Origin: an uncultured Stenotrophomonas sp.
GTDB taxonomy: Bacteria; Pseudomonadota; Gammaproteobacteria; Xanthomonadales; Xanthomonadaceae
Length of the DNA stretch: 64,000 nucleotides
Reading direction: 5' to 3'
NCBI GenBank assembly: GCA_913775725.1
Contig: CAJYNG010000011.1
Coordinates: forward strand, 246,577 to 310,576
In this document: piece by piece, positions 52,198 through 63,470 of the stretch
Layout: each line of letters begins with the position of its first letter
Position numbering within the stretch: the stretch's first letter is position 1
Translations under genes and position numbers: made by a program
Notes under the pieces: model-generated
The model's input: only the letters and a program-made list of their open reading frames with translations
Told to the model about the DNA's origin: nothing
Databases searched by the model: none

Positions 52198-52809
52198 TCA
52201 GCCCAGTGCCGGGTTCAGCGTGTAGGTGCCGTGCAGCGTCGCTTCGGCCAGCACGTGGCCGTGCATGGCGCGATACGCGTCTGCGGCGGTGAAGCGTGCC
52301 GGAAGCTCCAGCGAGGCCACGTCCAGCGCAAATACGCGGTAGAAATAGCGGTGCACGCGCTCGTCGTTGAACGGCGGGTACGGGCCGTCGTAGCCCAGGT
52401 AGTCACCGGCCATGTCCGGGTTGCCGGCGAACCAGCCGGTGAAGTCGTTCAGGCCCTGGCGGCTGCCGGCCGGACCCGCAGGCGCGAGCTTGCCCTTCAC
52501 CACGAAGCCATCGCTGCAGCTGCCAGCAGCAATCTCCTGCACCGAGGCCGGGATATCGGCCATCACCCAGTGCACGAAGTCGCAACGCGGCTGGTCGCGC
52601 GGCACGGTCATGTCATTGCGGCCGACCGTCTCCGGCACAGTCGGCACGTCCGGGTCCACGCACACCAGCAGGAACGAACGGGTGCCGGCCGGCGCCGCGC
52701 TCCAGGCCAGATGCGGGTTGCGGTCCGGGGCAAAGCCGGCGGCATCACCGGCGGCGAACTCACGGTCGATCGGTGCGCCGTTGGTCAGGCTGTTGCTGCT
52801 CAGCTGCAT
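52198..52809 (-). CDS. YbhB/YbcL-family (PEBP-like) protein
   Basis: The 203-residue protein has the phosphatidylethanolamine-binding-protein ligand site: LLVCVDPDVPTVPE, CDFVHWVMADIPAS and, near the end, YDGPYPPFNDERVHRYFYRV. Bacterial members are cytosolic or periplasmic with no settled function. No signal peptide here. ATG 52809 (MQLSSNSLTNG) is preferred; the upstream frame runs into the neighbouring gene's end. It is ten bases downstream of the TPR-sulfotransferase gene and may be co-transcribed with it. Confidence 0.87.
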   Translation of the reverse strand: MQLSSNSLTNGAPIDREFAAGDAAGFAPDRNPHLAWSAAPAGTRSFLLVCVDPDVPTVPETVGRNDMTVPRDQPRCDFVHWVMADIPASVQEIAAGSCSDGFVVKGKLAPAGPAGSRQGLNDFTGWFAGNPDMAGDYLGYDGPYPPFNDERVHRYFYRVFALDVASLELPARFTAADAYRAMHGHVLAEATLHGTYTLNPALG

Positions 52810-52819
52810 TGCACTCTCC

Positions 52820-54889
52820 TCACTCTTCCGGGTAACCCAGGCGCACCGCAACCGGTGTGAGCTGGGCGAACGCGGCGCTCATCACGTCGCGGTAGTTGCG
52901 CCAGTGGCCTGCAGGCAGGCGCGGTGCACCCAGCTGTGCCGCCGGCGGCATCGGCCGCTCGAACAGGCGGCCCAGCAGTTCGGCCATCGCGTGCGGATCA
53001 TTGCCGATCTGGTCGATGCGCAGCAGCACGTGCGGGTACAGGTCTTCCTCGTGCAGCGTGGCGATCTGGGTCAGTGCGCGCGTCAGCCATTCGCTGGCTT
53101 CGGCCAGCGAGGTCATCGCCAGCGGTGCGGCGGCGCCGTAAGCCACCCAGTCCAGCAGCATGTCGCGCGGATCACGCAGCACCAGCACCAAGCGCCCCTG
53201 CGGCAGCTGCGGGCGCAGCGCCCACAGCAGGGCGTTGTCCCACCACAGCAGCCAGTCGATCACGGTGTCGCTCTGCAGGCCACGCGCCGGCAGCTGTTCG
53301 CGCCAGCGCTGCACCAGCCGTTCCGGCGTCAACACACCCGAGGCTAGGTCCTGCAGCGTGTTGTAGTTCTGGAACGCATCATCGGGTGGGGTATTGGTAT
53401 ATCGGTCGCTGCGCAGCACAGGGCTGGCGGCCGCCAGGCCGGTCGCCACGCGCTCCACGCCCGAACCGGGGGCGCCCCACAGGAAGATCGGTGCGGAGCT
53501 GGCATCACCCTCGATGCTGCCCTTGTCGGGCCAGCTCGGCGGCGACTTGGCCTGTGGCGGCAACGGCAGGCGCTGCGGAGCCTGGTCGGTCTGCAGCGAC
53601 ATCCAGGTGCGCAGCGCCTCCTGCGGCTGTCCGGCACGGTCCTGGATCTCGCCCATCCAGGTCCGCAGATCGGCGCGATGCGCTTCCGGCGCCTGCTCGA
53701 TCAGCGCCTGCACACGCGCGACCGCCGCAGCGGGATCACGCTGCAGCAGCCCCTCGACCAGACGGGATTCACCGCTGACGCGACCCGGTTCCAAGCTGAC
53801 GATGCGCTCGGCGATCGCTTCGGCCTGTGCGTGTTCGCCCGCCATGTCATGCAGGCGCACGCGCGCTTCCAGGGCCGGCACATGCGTCGGCATCGCCGCC
53901 ATCCAGCGCTCGACCGCAGCCACCGCGCTTTCGCTGCCCACCTGCTCGATGGCCAGGCGCGCCAGCCACACGTCGTGCAGCTGGTCATGGGCGTCCAGCA
54001 CCGCATCCAGGCGCGCGCGTGCTTCTTCCTCGCGGCCCAGGCGCTGCCACGACATCAGCAGCAGCTGCAGCACCTGGCGGTCTTCCGGCTGCGTTTCCAG
54101 CAGCGGCAGCAGGTAGTCCAGCGCCTGCAACGGCTGACCGTTGCGCAGCGCCAGTTCACCGGCCAGGCGACGCATCGCCGGCACGTCCAGCTCCGGCTGC
54201 CGCAGCGCTGCCTGCATGGCTTCGGCCGCCGCCGGCACGTTGCCCTGGCGCAGTGCAAGTTGCACCACCAGGCCATGCAGCGAGGACAGCGACGGATTCA
54301 GTTCCAGCACGCGGCGGAACGATTGCTCGGCAAACGCCAGCATGTCCTTGCCCAGATAGGCAAAGCCCAGTGCATACAGCACACGGGTATCGTCCGGCAG
54401 TGCCTTGCTGGCGGCCGACAGCAGCGCCAGCGCGCGGTCGGCTTCGCCACGGCGCAGCGCGACCATGCCGTCGATGGTCAGCAGTTCCGGATGCTCCGGC
54501 TCCACGCGCGAGGCCAGCGTCGAGATGCGCTGTGCTTCGTCGAAATCATTGCGGCCGATCGCCAGGTGTGCCTGCATCAGGTAGGCGGAGAAGGAATTCG
54601 GATCGAGGCCGGTGGTGCGCACCAATGCCTCGTCGGCACCTTCGAACTGGCGCAGGGCCAGCAGCAGGCCGGCGTGCTGCAGGTGCAGCTGGGCGTCGTC
54701 CGGCGCCAGTCGCAGCGCCTGCTGCAATGCCTCCATCGCGGCTTCGGCGTTGCCCTGCTGCTGCAGCGCAAGCGCCAGCCAGCGGTGGGCGTCGGCGCGG
54801 CCGGGTTCGTCACGGGTCCACGCCTGGGCCAGCTGCACGGCCTGGTCGGCCTGGTTCTGGCGCAACGCTTGGATGATCTGGTCTTGCAT
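52820..54889 (-). CDS. TPR-repeat protein with C-terminal sulfotransferase-like domain
   Basis: The 689-residue protein has about twelve TPR-like repeats in residues 1-440 (AHRWLALALQQQGNAEAAM, LYALGFAYLGKDMLAFAEQS). A sulfotransferase-family domain follows, with a PAPS-type loop in APIFLWGAPGSGVERVATGL and the conserved LVLVLRDPRDMLLDWVAYG. This TPR-sulfotransferase architecture is common in proteobacteria; substrates are unknown. ATG 54889 (MQDQIIQALR) is used, with ATG 54910 as an alternative. A -10-like TACAAT lies about 35 bases upstream. Confidence 0.87.
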   Translation of the reverse strand: MQDQIIQALRQNQADQAVQLAQAWTRDEPGRADAHRWLALALQQQGNAEAAMEALQQALRLAPDDAQLHLQHAGLLLALRQFEGADEALVRTTGLDPNSFSAYLMQAHLAIGRNDFDEAQRISTLASRVEPEHPELLTIDGMVALRRGEADRALALLSAASKALPDDTRVLYALGFAYLGKDMLAFAEQSFRRVLELNPSLSSLHGLVVQLALRQGNVPAAAEAMQAALRQPELDVPAMRRLAGELALRNGQPLQALDYLLPLLETQPEDRQVLQLLLMSWQRLGREEEARARLDAVLDAHDQLHDVWLARLAIEQVGSESAVAAVERWMAAMPTHVPALEARVRLHDMAGEHAQAEAIAERIVSLEPGRVSGESRLVEGLLQRDPAAAVARVQALIEQAPEAHRADLRTWMGEIQDRAGQPQEALRTWMSLQTDQAPQRLPLPPQAKSPPSWPDKGSIEGDASSAPIFLWGAPGSGVERVATGLAAASPVLRSDRYTNTPPDDAFQNYNTLQDLASGVLTPERLVQRWREQLPARGLQSDTVIDWLLWWDNALLWALRPQLPQGRLVLVLRDPRDMLLDWVAYGAAAPLAMTSLAEASEWLTRALTQIATLHEEDLYPHVLLRIDQIGNDPHAMAELLGRLFERPMPPAAQLGAPRLPAGHWRNYRDVMSAAFAQLTPVAVRLGYPEE

Positions 54890-54945
54890 GGCAGTCCGGT
54901 TCAAGTGCAAACCCGCATTGTAGCGGGCTGCGCGCCGCTGCCGGT

Positions 54946-55980
54946 TCAGGCCTGCAGGACCCGCTGCAGGCGTTGCGCAACCCAGCGCTCGGAGAAGCCG
55001 TCACCCCGCCAGTTCTCGATGAATCCGCAGTGGCCGCCCCAGCAGGCGGTTTCCAGATGCGCCTGGCGTGGCAGTTGCCAGTCACTGAAGGTCGCATAGG
55101 GAATGACCGGGTCGTCCTGCGCCATCAGGATGTCAGCCGGCACCTGCAGGGTGGACAGGCGGTCACCGGCAATCGAATAGCCGTCGAAATAGGCCTGCAG
55201 CGAGCCGAAGCTGGTGTGCCGCTCGACCAGCCATGCCGTCAGCGCACGGATGTCCAGCTTCAGCACGCGGTCGTCGCAGTCGCTCAGCTCGGGGAACAGA
55301 TCGCGTTTGCGGCGCAGCGAACCGGCCCATTTGCGGCGGAAGTACCAGTCGTACATTGCCGGGCCGTTCTCGATGCTGTCCATCGTCAGCGCCGGGTCCA
55401 GCACCGGGCATACCGAGGCGACACGCAGCAGCGGCACGCCGGCGGCCGGCGCGCGCAGGGCCAGCCGCAGCACGAAATTGCCACCCAGCGAATAGCCGGC
55501 GGCCACCAGCGGCAGCTGCGGCCAGCGCTGGGCGATATCGCCCGCGGCATGCACCACTTCATCGATCAGGTTGGAGTGGAAGATGCCGGGGTTGAGATGG
55601 TGGGTATTGCCGTGGTCGCGGAAGTTCAGCCGCACCACGTCGAAGCCCTGTTCCAGCATGCGCGCGGCCGCCATGCGCATGTAGCTGGATTCGGCGCTGC
55701 CTTCCCAGCCGTGCAGCAGCAGGGCAATACCCTTGGGCTGGCGACCCTCGACATGGCTGTGCCAACCCTGCAGGCGCACGCCGTCACCGCCGTCGAGGAT
55801 CAGCTCCTCGCTGACCGCACCGGTGGCGGCCAGCAGCAGCAGGCCACGCTGCAGTCGCATGCGGCTGGAGCTGAGCATCGACTGCAGGTGCGGATTGCGC
55901 AGCCAGCGCGGTGGCTGATAGTCAGCCGCGTGCAGCGTCGGCGTACCGGCGTCCAGGACGGGTGGCGGGATCAGGGCCAC
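54946..55980 (-). CDS. YheT-family alpha/beta hydrolase
   Basis: The 344-residue cytosolic hydrolase opens with PRWLRNPHLQSML, typical of the YheT/ABHD group. It has LLLHGWEGSAESSYM (oxyanion loop), the nucleophile elbow AAGYSLGGNFVLRLAL, and late Asp/His residues in ADILMAQDDPVIPY and GGHCGFIENW. It probably acts as an esterase or lipase. It overlaps nothing, but the acyltransferase gene upstream ends 7 bp before its start, so a lipid-metabolism operon is likely. Confidence 0.92.
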   Translation of the reverse strand: MALIPPPVLDAGTPTLHAADYQPPRWLRNPHLQSMLSSSRMRLQRGLLLLAATGAVSEELILDGGDGVRLQGWHSHVEGRQPKGIALLLHGWEGSAESSYMRMAAARMLEQGFDVVRLNFRDHGNTHHLNPGIFHSNLIDEVVHAAGDIAQRWPQLPLVAAGYSLGGNFVLRLALRAPAAGVPLLRVASVCPVLDPALTMDSIENGPAMYDWYFRRKWAGSLRRKRDLFPELSDCDDRVLKLDIRALTAWLVERHTSFGSLQAYFDGYSIAGDRLSTLQVPADILMAQDDPVIPYATFSDWQLPRQAHLETACWGGHCGFIENWRGDGFSERWVAQRLQRVLQA

Positions 55981-55987
55981 CGCAGCC

Positions 55988-56779
55988 TCACTGCGTGCTC
56001 ATGGCCGCCACGATGCGCGCGCGCGAGGTTTCCGCGATGCGCCGACGGCCTTCCAGGTCCTGGGCACCGATCGGCGCCAGGAAGTGCACTTCCGCACGTC
56101 GCGCCGGCTCACCGAGCAGGCGCAGGAAATTGGCGAAGAAACTCTCGCCCGGACCGAACGCGACGATGGTCTGCGCATCGCCGTTCACGCCGTACACCAG
56201 CGCCACCGGCTGCACCGGCACGCCGGTTTCAACCGCGGCCTGGAAGATGCGGGCATGGAACGGCCCCACTTCGTGGCCACCGCGGGTGCGCCCTTCCGGG
56301 AACACGCCAACGGCCCTGCCACCGCGCAGGCGGTCGGCCATCACCTGCATCACGCCACCGAGCGATTCGGTGTTGCCACGCTGGTGGAAGATGGTCTGCC
56401 CGCGTGCAGCGAGCCAGCCGACCAGCGGCCAGCTGGCGATCTCGCGCTTGGCGACGAAACCCATCATGCGCTGGCTGTGCAGGATGCAGATATCCACCCA
56501 GCTGACATGGTTGGCGACGAACAGCACGGCACCGGGCAGCGGCTTGCCGATCTGCACCAGGCGGAAGCCGAAGATCCACATCAGCCCGCCCTGCCACCAG
56601 TTCACCACCTTGGCGCCGAAGGTCGCTTCGCCCACGCGCAGTTCGCCCCACGGCGGGAGCATGCCGATCAGGATGAGCGGCAGGAACACGGTGATGTGGA
56701 CCAACAGCAGCGGTACGCGGTACAGGTAACGGCACACACGCGCCACGCCGCCACGGGGGGCCGGAGTGGGGGAAGTCAT
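55988..56779 (-). CDS. PlsC-family lysophospholipid acyltransferase
   Basis: The 263-residue protein has N-terminal membrane helices (VPLLLVHITVFLPLILIGML). The acyltransferase motif I follows as FVANHVSWVDICIL (N-H-x4-D), then motif III in AVGVFPEGRTRGGHEVGPFH and motif IV in GVPVQPVALVYG. It acylates lysophosphatidate or a related lysolipid. It is the first gene before the YheT hydrolase. Confidence 0.88.
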   Translation of the reverse strand: MTSPTPAPRGGVARVCRYLYRVPLLLVHITVFLPLILIGMLPPWGELRVGEATFGAKVVNWWQGGLMWIFGFRLVQIGKPLPGAVLFVANHVSWVDICILHSQRMMGFVAKREIASWPLVGWLAARGQTIFHQRGNTESLGGVMQVMADRLRGGRAVGVFPEGRTRGGHEVGPFHARIFQAAVETGVPVQPVALVYGVNGDAQTIVAFGPGESFFANFLRLLGEPARRAEVHFLAPIGAQDLEGRRRIAETSRARIVAAMSTQ

Positions 56780-56899
56780 CCGCGCACGATACCGGAGCGC
56801 CGCAGCAGCTGCCAGCCGATTTAGGCCATAACCGCCATTGACCGGGGCAATCGGCGGGGAACGCTGGGTTCTGCCGCCGTCAACGCCCTCGCCGGGGGC

Positions 56900-57334
56900 T
56901 CAACCGTGGCCGGCGGCCACCACCGCCAGGGTCAGCCGCGAGATGCACACCAGCCGGCCCTGCTCGTCCTCGATGCGGATCTCCCACAGCTGCGTGCTGC
57001 GGCCCACATGCACCGCGCGGGCAGTGCCGGTGACCGTACCCGAGCGGACTGCACGCACGTGGTTGGCGTTGATTTCCAGGCCCACGCAGATCTGCTTGCC
57101 GGTATCCACGCACAGGTTGCCGGCGCTGCTGCCCAGGGTCTCGGCCAGCACCACCGAGGCGCCGCCATGCAGGATGCCGTAAGGCTGCCGGGTACGCTCG
57201 TCCACCGGCATGGTGGCCTGCAGCCAGTCCTCGCCGACGGCACTGAAAACGATGCCCAGGGATTCGATCGCCGTGTTGCGGCTGAGCGCGTTGAGCTGCT
57301 CGATGGAAACGGCTTCGCGGAATACCTGGGTCAT
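56900..57334 (-). CDS. Hotdog thioesterase (PaaI/YdiI type)
   Basis: The 144-residue single-domain enzyme has QPYGILHGGASVVLAETLGS with the HGG oxyanion motif and catalytic Glu, and LEINANHVRAVRSGTVTG in the next strands. It is close to the 1,4-dihydroxy-2-naphthoyl-CoA/enterobactin-type thioesterases (YdiI/EntH), substrate unproven. ATG 57334 (MTQVFREAV) is preferred over ATG 57370. It lies 10 bp downstream of the phospholipase D-like gene. Confidence 0.88.
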   Translation of the reverse strand: MTQVFREAVSIEQLNALSRNTAIESLGIVFSAVGEDWLQATMPVDERTRQPYGILHGGASVVLAETLGSSAGNLCVDTGKQICVGLEINANHVRAVRSGTVTGTARAVHVGRSTQLWEIRIEDEQGRLVCISRLTLAVVAAGHG

Positions 57335-57344
57335 GCGGGCACCT

Positions 57345-59396
57345 TCAGAGGATGGGAACGAGGCCGGCACCGAATGCGGTCAGCATGCGCACCAGCAGCC
57401 ACTTCGGGCCGACGTTGACTTCGGGGAAGTCGCCGACGGCGACGTAGCAGTTGTGGAACGCCGGGTCCTGCCGGGGCAGCGGCTGCGGGCAGTCCGGGCC
57501 GGGCTTGAATTCGTAGTCGGTGGCGTAACGCCACGGCCAGAAGTCGAGAATCGGCAGCGCTTCGGAGGCCTTGCCGACGCTGTAGTTCAGCCCCGACAGC
57601 ACCGGCGGCTTGGCGCGGGGCGCCACCGTCCAGGAGTTCTGCGGGTGGGTGTCGCGCAGGATGCTTTCGGCCAGCTGCTCGGCGAAGACCGGATCGTCGA
57701 TGATCACCGCGCCTTCGGTGTTGTAGTTCTCGCTGCGCGGATCGAAGTTGTGGGTGCCGACCACGCCGATGCGGCGATCGACCACCAGCGACTTGGCATG
57801 CAGGCCCATGCGCGCACCCTTGCGGGTGACCGGCAGCGGCTTGTTGACCGCCTTGCTGCCCAGGAACGACGGCCGCGTCTCGGTACGCAGCAGCCGCGTT
57901 TCCACTTCGCTGCCGGCGGCACGGCGGCGTTCGCGGGCGTTCTGGTAGGCGCTGCCGGTGCGCGGATGGTTCACCGGGCCGTGCTTGTCCATCGCGCTCG
58001 AGCCGCCATCGCTGCCACCGCGCGCATTGCTGCCGGCGGCGCTGCCGCCGATCAACGGATTGCGCCCGCTGTCATCCTCGCCTTCGGGCGCGGCGATCGG
58101 GTCGGGCAGCAGGTTGCGGTAATCGACCGGCGCATCCAGCGGGAACGGCTTGTACTCGAAGATGTTGAAGCCCAGTTCGCGCATGTTGCGTCGCTTGTAC
58201 TTGTACGACAGCGCATACACGATCGGGTTGTCGGTGGCCGCCAGGCTGTTGCTGGACACCACCACGCGCGGCGGCTGCGGGCGCTTGCGCAGCTCGCGGA
58301 ACAGCTTCTGCGCCGGCTTGGACAGCACCAGATACGGCGTCTGCAGGATCACTTCCTTCTGCGCGCTGGCGATCAGCGCGTCCAGCTGCGGCTCGGTCAC
58401 ATGCTGGCCAGCCAAGGGTGCGTCGGCCTTCTCGCGGCGATGCTTGCGCGGCAGATCCGCCACATAGCGCACCGAGGCCACCGGCAGCGCGGTATCGACG
58501 AAGGAGCGGGTGACGAATTCGGTGTCGTTGGCTTCGGCACTGACCCGTTGCACCCGTTCCGGGCGCCGGAAGGTGGCCGGCGGCAGGGTCGGTACGCCCT
58601 CGCGCAGCAAAGTGCGGCCGACATCGTTCAGGCGTTCGGCCGGCACGCTGCGGTGAGCCCGCCAGAAGGCATCGAAGTTGGCCGCCATCGCCCGTGCCTC
58701 CGGCCCCGCAATCAGCACGTCACGGTCGCGGAAGTTGTACTCGCGGTCCCAGTCGTAATAGTCGTCCTGGTAATTGCGACCACCGACTACGCCGATCGCA
58801 TCGTCGATCACCAGCAGCTTGTTGTGCATGCGCTGGTTGAAGCGGCGGAAGCAGCACAGCACGCTGCCGGCGTAATCGAAGTAGTTCAGCCGGGCCTTGC
58901 CGAAGGTAGGGTTGTAGACCCGCAGCTGGAAGTTCTGGTGGGCACCGGACAGCGCCCCCAGGATCTCGAGGTCGGAGATCGCCGAGAGCTGGTCGATCAG
59001 TACCCGCACCTTCACCCCGCGGCGAGACGCGGCCAGCAGTTCGTCGATGACCAGCCGGGCGCTGTCGTCCTTGTCAAAGATGTAGGTCTGCAGGTCGATG
59101 CTGCGGGTAGCACTGCGCAGCAGGTTCAGGCGCGCCACCAGGGCGACCTCGCCCTCATCCAGCAGGGTGGCGTAGTGGCGCGGTCGTTCCGGGGTGGATT
59201 CGGTGAACGCCCGCCCGGCCAGGGCCCGCAGCGGCGAGTCCTGCGCGCAACGGTCGGCGCGCTGGCAATCAACCACGGTCGAGCGCGCCTGCACCGCGAT
59301 CGCCTCGGCACGGTCGCGCTCGGCATGCGACAGCGAGGCACAACCGCTGCCCAGCAACACGGTTGCCAGCGCCAGTACACGCAGCAGGAGGTTCAC
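57345..59396 (-). CDS. Phospholipase D-like / cardiolipin synthase-type lipoprotein
   Basis: The 683-residue precursor has the lipobox TVLLGSGCAS and two HKD catalytic motifs: RMHNKLLVIDDAIGVVGGRN near residue 200 and GLHAKSLVVDRRIGVVGTHN near residue 540. A low-complexity Gly/Ser/Asn insertion (GGSAAGSNARGGSDGGSSAM) lies between them. This is the ClsC/YmdC-like family acting on envelope phospholipids. Its start overlaps the YceI gene by four bases. A long antisense frame across it is an artefact. Confidence 0.9.
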   Translation of the reverse strand: MNLLLRVLALATVLLGSGCASLSHAERDRAEAIAVQARSTVVDCQRADRCAQDSPLRALAGRAFTESTPERPRHYATLLDEGEVALVARLNLLRSATRSIDLQTYIFDKDDSARLVIDELLAASRRGVKVRVLIDQLSAISDLEILGALSGAHQNFQLRVYNPTFGKARLNYFDYAGSVLCCFRRFNQRMHNKLLVIDDAIGVVGGRNYQDDYYDWDREYNFRDRDVLIAGPEARAMAANFDAFWRAHRSVPAERLNDVGRTLLREGVPTLPPATFRRPERVQRVSAEANDTEFVTRSFVDTALPVASVRYVADLPRKHRREKADAPLAGQHVTEPQLDALIASAQKEVILQTPYLVLSKPAQKLFRELRKRPQPPRVVVSSNSLAATDNPIVYALSYKYKRRNMRELGFNIFEYKPFPLDAPVDYRNLLPDPIAAPEGEDDSGRNPLIGGSAAGSNARGGSDGGSSAMDKHGPVNHPRTGSAYQNARERRRAAGSEVETRLLRTETRPSFLGSKAVNKPLPVTRKGARMGLHAKSLVVDRRIGVVGTHNFDPRSENYNTEGAVIIDDPVFAEQLAESILRDTHPQNSWTVAPRAKPPVLSGLNYSVGKASEALPILDFWPWRYATDYEFKPGPDCPQPLPRQDPAFHNCYVAVGDFPEVNVGPKWLLVRMLTAFGAGLVPIL

Positions 59397-60010
59397 GGTT
59401 TCGGCGCCTCGCTCAGGCGCGCTCGCAATACGAAGGTCACTCGGTCACTCAAGGCAAGCTGCCAGCTGTCCATTCCATACCGGCCCCGCTGCACGGTACC
59501 GCGGCTGACGACATCGCAATCATAGCCGGGACGGACGCAATCCGCTTTCTCGACCTTGAGCTTCTCGGGGTGGCTGATCCCGCGCAGGGTCAGGCGGCCA
59601 TCGATATCGCCCCCGTTCTCCACGGTCTCCGGCCAGTACGGCAGCGAGTCGAACTCGACCACCGGATGGCGACCGGCATCGAAGAACTCCTCGCCGCGCA
59701 TCCAGCCGGTGTAACGCGACTTGCCGGGGATCTCGACCGAGCGCGTGAACATCTTCAGGTGCACCTGGTGGCGGCCATCGGAAAGGATCTCGATGCGTCC
59801 TTCAAAGTGCGGGAACACGCCTTCGATGCGTTGCCCGAAGCGGGTGCGCACTTCGAAGCCGATCTGCGAGCGCACGGTATCCAGGCGCAGCATCCGCGGG
59901 GCTTCGGCTGCCACCGGTGGCAATGGGGTGGGCGGAGGTGCTGCGGCCCAGGCGGGACCGAAGGCCAGCAGCGCGGGCAGCAGGAAGCGGCTGCGCCGCG
60001 CCAGGCTCAT
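59393..60010 (-). CDS. YceI-family periplasmic protein
   Basis: The 205-residue precursor has a signal peptide (RRSRFLLPALLAFGPAWAAA) and a YceI lipocalin-like barrel: LRLDTVRSQIGFEVRTRFGQ, RIEGVFPHFEGRIEI, YTGWMRGEEFFDAGRHPVVE and GRLTLRGISHPEKLKVE. Family members bind isoprenoid quinones or amides. The stop overlaps the phospholipase gene by four bases, indicating an operon with it. Confidence 0.88.
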   Translation of the reverse strand: MSLARRSRFLLPALLAFGPAWAAAPPPTPLPPVAAEAPRMLRLDTVRSQIGFEVRTRFGQRIEGVFPHFEGRIEILSDGRHQVHLKMFTRSVEIPGKSRYTGWMRGEEFFDAGRHPVVEFDSLPYWPETVENGGDIDGRLTLRGISHPEKLKVEKADCVRPGYDCDVVSRGTVQRGRYGMDSWQLALSDRVTFVLRARLSEAPKP

Positions 60011-60014
60011 CGGA

Positions 60015-60491
60015 TCACGGCCACCAGAACGCGTTCAGGCTGGCCACACCCGGTTCGATCGAGGCCTCGCGCGGGAAGCCAAGCACGGCGATACCGGCCG
60101 GCGGCATGCCGCGATAGTCGCTGCTGGTGCCCTCGGTCATCAACGCCACCAGGCGCTCCAGACCCGGGTTGTGGCCGACGATCAGCACCCGGTCGAGGTC
60201 ACGGCGGTCGTCCACCAGCGCCGCCAGGGTGCCGGGGGTGGCCTCGTAGATGCGGTCTTCCAGGCGCTTCTCCACGTAGCCGATGGTGCCGAGCACGGCC
60301 TCCAGGGTCTCGCGGGTGCGCCGCGCCGGCGAGCACAACACGCAGTCCGGCAGCAGATTGTTTTCCTTCAGCCACTTGCCGGCGGCTTCGGCTTCGGCCA
60401 GCCCCACCGGCGACAACGGCCGGTCAAGGTCGGCCTGGCCGGGAGTGGCCGGTTCGGCGTGGGCATGGCGCAGCAGGATCAGTTCACGCAT
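60015..60491 (-). CDS. sixA: Phosphohistidine phosphatase SixA
   Basis: The 158-residue protein starts MRELILLRHAHAEPATPGQA with the RHA phospho-His motif. It continues with DCVLCSPARRTRETLEAVL and ends with the second catalytic His in VLIVGHNPGLERLVALM. This is the SixA type that removes phosphate from His residues of phosphorelay or PTS proteins. ATG 60491 is set by homology. It lies 4 bp before the YceI gene start. Confidence 0.9.
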   Translation of the reverse strand: MRELILLRHAHAEPATPGQADLDRPLSPVGLAEAEAAGKWLKENNLLPDCVLCSPARRTRETLEAVLGTIGYVEKRLEDRIYEATPGTLAALVDDRRDLDRVLIVGHNPGLERLVALMTEGTSSDYRGMPPAGIAVLGFPREASIEPGVASLNAFWWP

Positions 60492-60540
60492 CGCGGGTTT
60501 CCATGAAGAAGAGGATGCAGCAGAAAGAGTGAGGCAGGCA

Positions 60541-62778
<2,238 letters not shown>

Positions 62779-62850
62779 GCTTCCAGCGAACGGCGCAGCC
62801 CCTCGTGGCAGCGGGTTGGCTGTGAACATCAAAATCCGCGCTTGGCCGGG

Positions 62851-62940
62851 CGGGGTGGATTCGCGGGGGACGCCGTGAACCCGTCCATGGGGGCTTGGCC
62901 GCGGCATCCATGCCGCGGACACCCCCGCGAACCCACCCCG
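62851..62940 (+). repeat. ~90-bp palindromic element, copy A
   Basis: Starts GGGGTGGATTCGCGGGGGAC, has TCCATGGGGGCTTGG in the middle and the palindrome CCGCGGCATCCATGCCGCGG, and ends CCCCGCGAACCCACCCC, which pairs with its start. It is related to the inverted copy at 63175-63266. Confidence 0.7.
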
Positions 62941-63030
62941 CCCGGCCTCTGACAATTTCCGGGTGCGTCCGCCACGGAAGAGAAAAAAGAAAAGCAGAAG
63001 CAAAGGCAAAAGCGGTTGGCTGGCCGCCTT

Positions 63031-63058
63031 TTGTAGAGCCGAGCCCACGCTCGGCTGC
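63031..63058. repeat. SMAG-type REP
   Basis: TTGTAGAGCCGAGC with GCTCGGCT, one hairpin of the GTAG family. A further palindrome CCACGCATGGCGTGG and GTGTCGACC/GGTCGACAC lies at 63101-63142. Confidence 0.75.
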
Positions 63059-63174
63059 ATTTCGATCAGATATCGAATAATCGATTCCGATGCACATTCA
63101 TCCACGCATGGCGTGGATACCGTGTCGACCAAGGTCGACACCTACCCACAGCTGCGAAAATCTGTCGAAGGCGG

Positions 63175-63266
63175 GTCACTGTGGGTTTGCGGGGTGTGAG
63201 CCGCATGGATGCGGCGACCAAGCCCCCATGGATGGGTTTACGGCGTCCCCGCACACCCACAGTGCC
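63175..63266 (-). repeat. ~90-bp palindromic element, copy B (inverted)
   Basis: Read leftward it gives GCGGGGACGCCGTAAACCCA, TCCATGGGGGCTTGG and a CGCCGCATCCATGCGGC palindrome, ending with GCAAACCCACAG. It matches copy A over most of its length, including 15 identical bases in the middle. Confidence 0.7.
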
Positions 63267-63470
63267 CCGCCATCCCACGGATAGCCGCTCTTGCCGTTGA
63301 CGTTGATGTTGACGTTGCATCGAGCGGGTGCAGGGCGCAGCCCTGCCGAAAAACCCCACGAACGAGACGCGCGTCACTGCCCGCAACACCCGCGCTACTT
63401 CGTAAAAAACATTTCATCTTCCATTCGCATAGTGGCGGCGCGCCGTGCCGAGTCGCGGCGGACTCCCCCC

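Noticed and set aside
57210-59525. 771-codon plus-strand frame across the phospholipase D-like gene
   Set aside because: Antisense artefact; the HKD motifs are on the minus strand.
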